Of a stretch of DNA of 6,453 bases, positions 5,543 to 6,453 are shown in pieces. Every line of letters begins with the position of its first letter. The first letter of the stretch is position 1. The notes under the pieces were generated by a model. The model did no database searches. It saw nothing but the letters and a program-made list of their open reading frames with translations, and was not told the DNA's origin. The translations under genes and the position numbers were made by a program. This DNA is from Bacillota bacterium (GTDB taxonomy: Bacteria > Bacillota > Clostridia > Lachnospirales > Lachnospiraceae). The stretch lies in contig JAEWWQ010000061.1 of assembly GCA_023458855.1 (NCBI GenBank), positions 1 through 6,453 of the forward strand, in the 5' to 3' direction.

Positions 5543-6453
5543 ATGAAATTTCTGCATACAGGTGACCTACATATAGGAAAAATAGTGAATGAATTTTCAC
5601 TTATAGAAGACCAGAGATTATTCTTGCGGCAGATTATTTCAATTGCTGTGAAGGAACAGGCAGATGCACTGGTGATTGCGGGCGATGTCTATGACCGTGC
5701 AATTCCTTCAGCAGAAGCGGTGACAATTCTGGATGAATTTTTATCTGAATTAATAGCACTAAGGATTCCAGTGCTTATGATCAGCGGCAATCACGATTCG
5801 CCGGAACGCATTGGCTTTGCAGATAAGATTCTGGAAAAGCAGGGACTGTATATTGCAGGGAGCGTGACGCGGGGAATCAGGCAGGTTGTATTGCAGGATG
5901 AGTTCGGGGATGTTAACTTTATTTTGATTCCGTTTGTGAAACCTACAGCAGTGGGAGCAAAAAACAGCCAGGAAGCGATGGAAATAATGCTTCAGCAGGT
6001 AAATTTAGAAAATAAGAGAAACGTCCTTGTGACACACTATTTTGTAACGGATCGGGGAAAGAGTCCGGAATTATCGGATTCGGAGACTACGATTAATATA
6101 GGCGGATTAGATAATGTGGAGGCAGCTCTATTTGATTGTTTTACCTATGTTGCATTGGGTCACATCCATAAGGCGCAAAAAATTGGTGAGCGTTCCGTGT
6201 ATTATGCAGGTACGCCCGTCAAGTATTCATTTTCTGAGACAAATCAAAGGAAAGGATTGAACCTTGTCAGGATAGATGGAGAAGGAAAGATACAGGTACG
6301 CCAGATACCGATAAAGCCTTTACATGATATGCGCAAAATAAAGGGTGAATTACAGGAATTAATGCGCCAGGAAATCGCGCATTTGGAGGATTGTAATGAC
6401 TATCTGCAGGTTACATTGACCAATAGGGAGGAATTAATCGATCCCATCGGAAC
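5543..6453 (+). CDS. sbcD: SbcD, nuclease subunit of the SbcCD exonuclease (3' partial)
   Basis: First 303 codons of SbcD, the Mre11-type metallophosphoesterase that works with the SMC-like ATPase SbcC to process DNA ends, hairpins and long palindromes. Seen: D8/H10 in MKFLHTGDLHIGK, D48 in IAGDVYDRAIPS, N83/H84 in ISGNHDSPERI, H165 in VTHYFV, and H207/H209 in ALGHIHKAQ. Together these are the full two-metal site. YAGTPVKYSFSE marks the end of the phosphoesterase domain, and the start of the C-terminal capping domain is visible. The frame has no stop before the window end; full family members run roughly 370-410 residues, so the last quarter is missing. AGGGGG (5533-5538) lies only 4 bases before the ATG, slightly close. 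The motif is TGDLH where many homologues have TADLH, a mild change outside the metal ligands. sbcC is expected immediately downstream. Confidence 0.95.
   Translation, partial: MKFLHTGDLHIGKIVNEFSLIEDQRLFLRQIISIAVKEQADALVIAGDVYDRAIPSAEAVTILDEFLSELIALRIPVLMISGNHDSPERIGFADKILEKQGLYIAGSVTRGIRQVVLQDEFGDVNFILIPFVKPTAVGAKNSQEAMEIMLQQVNLENKRNVLVTHYFVTDRGKSPELSDSETTINIGGLDNVEAALFDCFTYVALGHIHKAQKIGERSVYYAGTPVKYSFSETNQRKGLNLVRIDGEGKIQVRQIPIKPLHDMRKIKGELQELMRQEIAHLEDCNDYLQVTLTNREELIDPIG

Overview
The window looks like an ordinary chromosomal segment from a low-to-moderate-GC Gram-positive anaerobe, most likely Clostridia and plausibly Lachnospiraceae. That is inferred from AGA/GGA/ATA-rich codon use, AAGGAG- or GGGAG-type ribosome binding sites, a Bacillus/phage-type thymidylate synthase and a long-form branched-chain aminotransferase. 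No single marker fixes the genus. All six genes lie on the + strand.

Layout: (1) The 3' part of an ABC exporter half-transporter (to 922). (2) A 124-base gap with a good sigma-A-type promoter (935-963). (3) A beta-CASP metallo-beta-lactamase-fold hydrolase, probably an RNA-processing nuclease (1047-2645). (4) thyA (2695-3543) and folA (3573-4064), 29 bases apart. Together they make dTMP and recycle the dihydrofolate that ThyA produces. (5) A 240-base gap with a promoter (4080-4108) followed by an unusual structured block: a 40-base exact direct repeat, a 62-base nested hairpin and two smaller hairpins. (6) ilvE, a branched-chain amino acid aminotransferase (4305-5372), followed by a strong terminator-like stem-loop. 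(7) A 105-base stretch with two more GC-rich hairpins. (8) sbcD (from 5543), the nuclease subunit of the SbcCD double-strand-end processing complex, cut by the window end.

The genes are recognisable housekeeping functions and I see no new multi-gene system. The part worth a second look is the non-coding DNA on both sides of ilvE. The folA-ilvE gap holds what reads as a 114-base structured unit plus the truncated start of a second copy. It lies just downstream of a promoter, so it would form most of a roughly 190-base ilvE leader in which one central arm can pair with either repeat copy. Whether this is a dispersed repeat family, a regulatory leader or both cannot be settled from one window.
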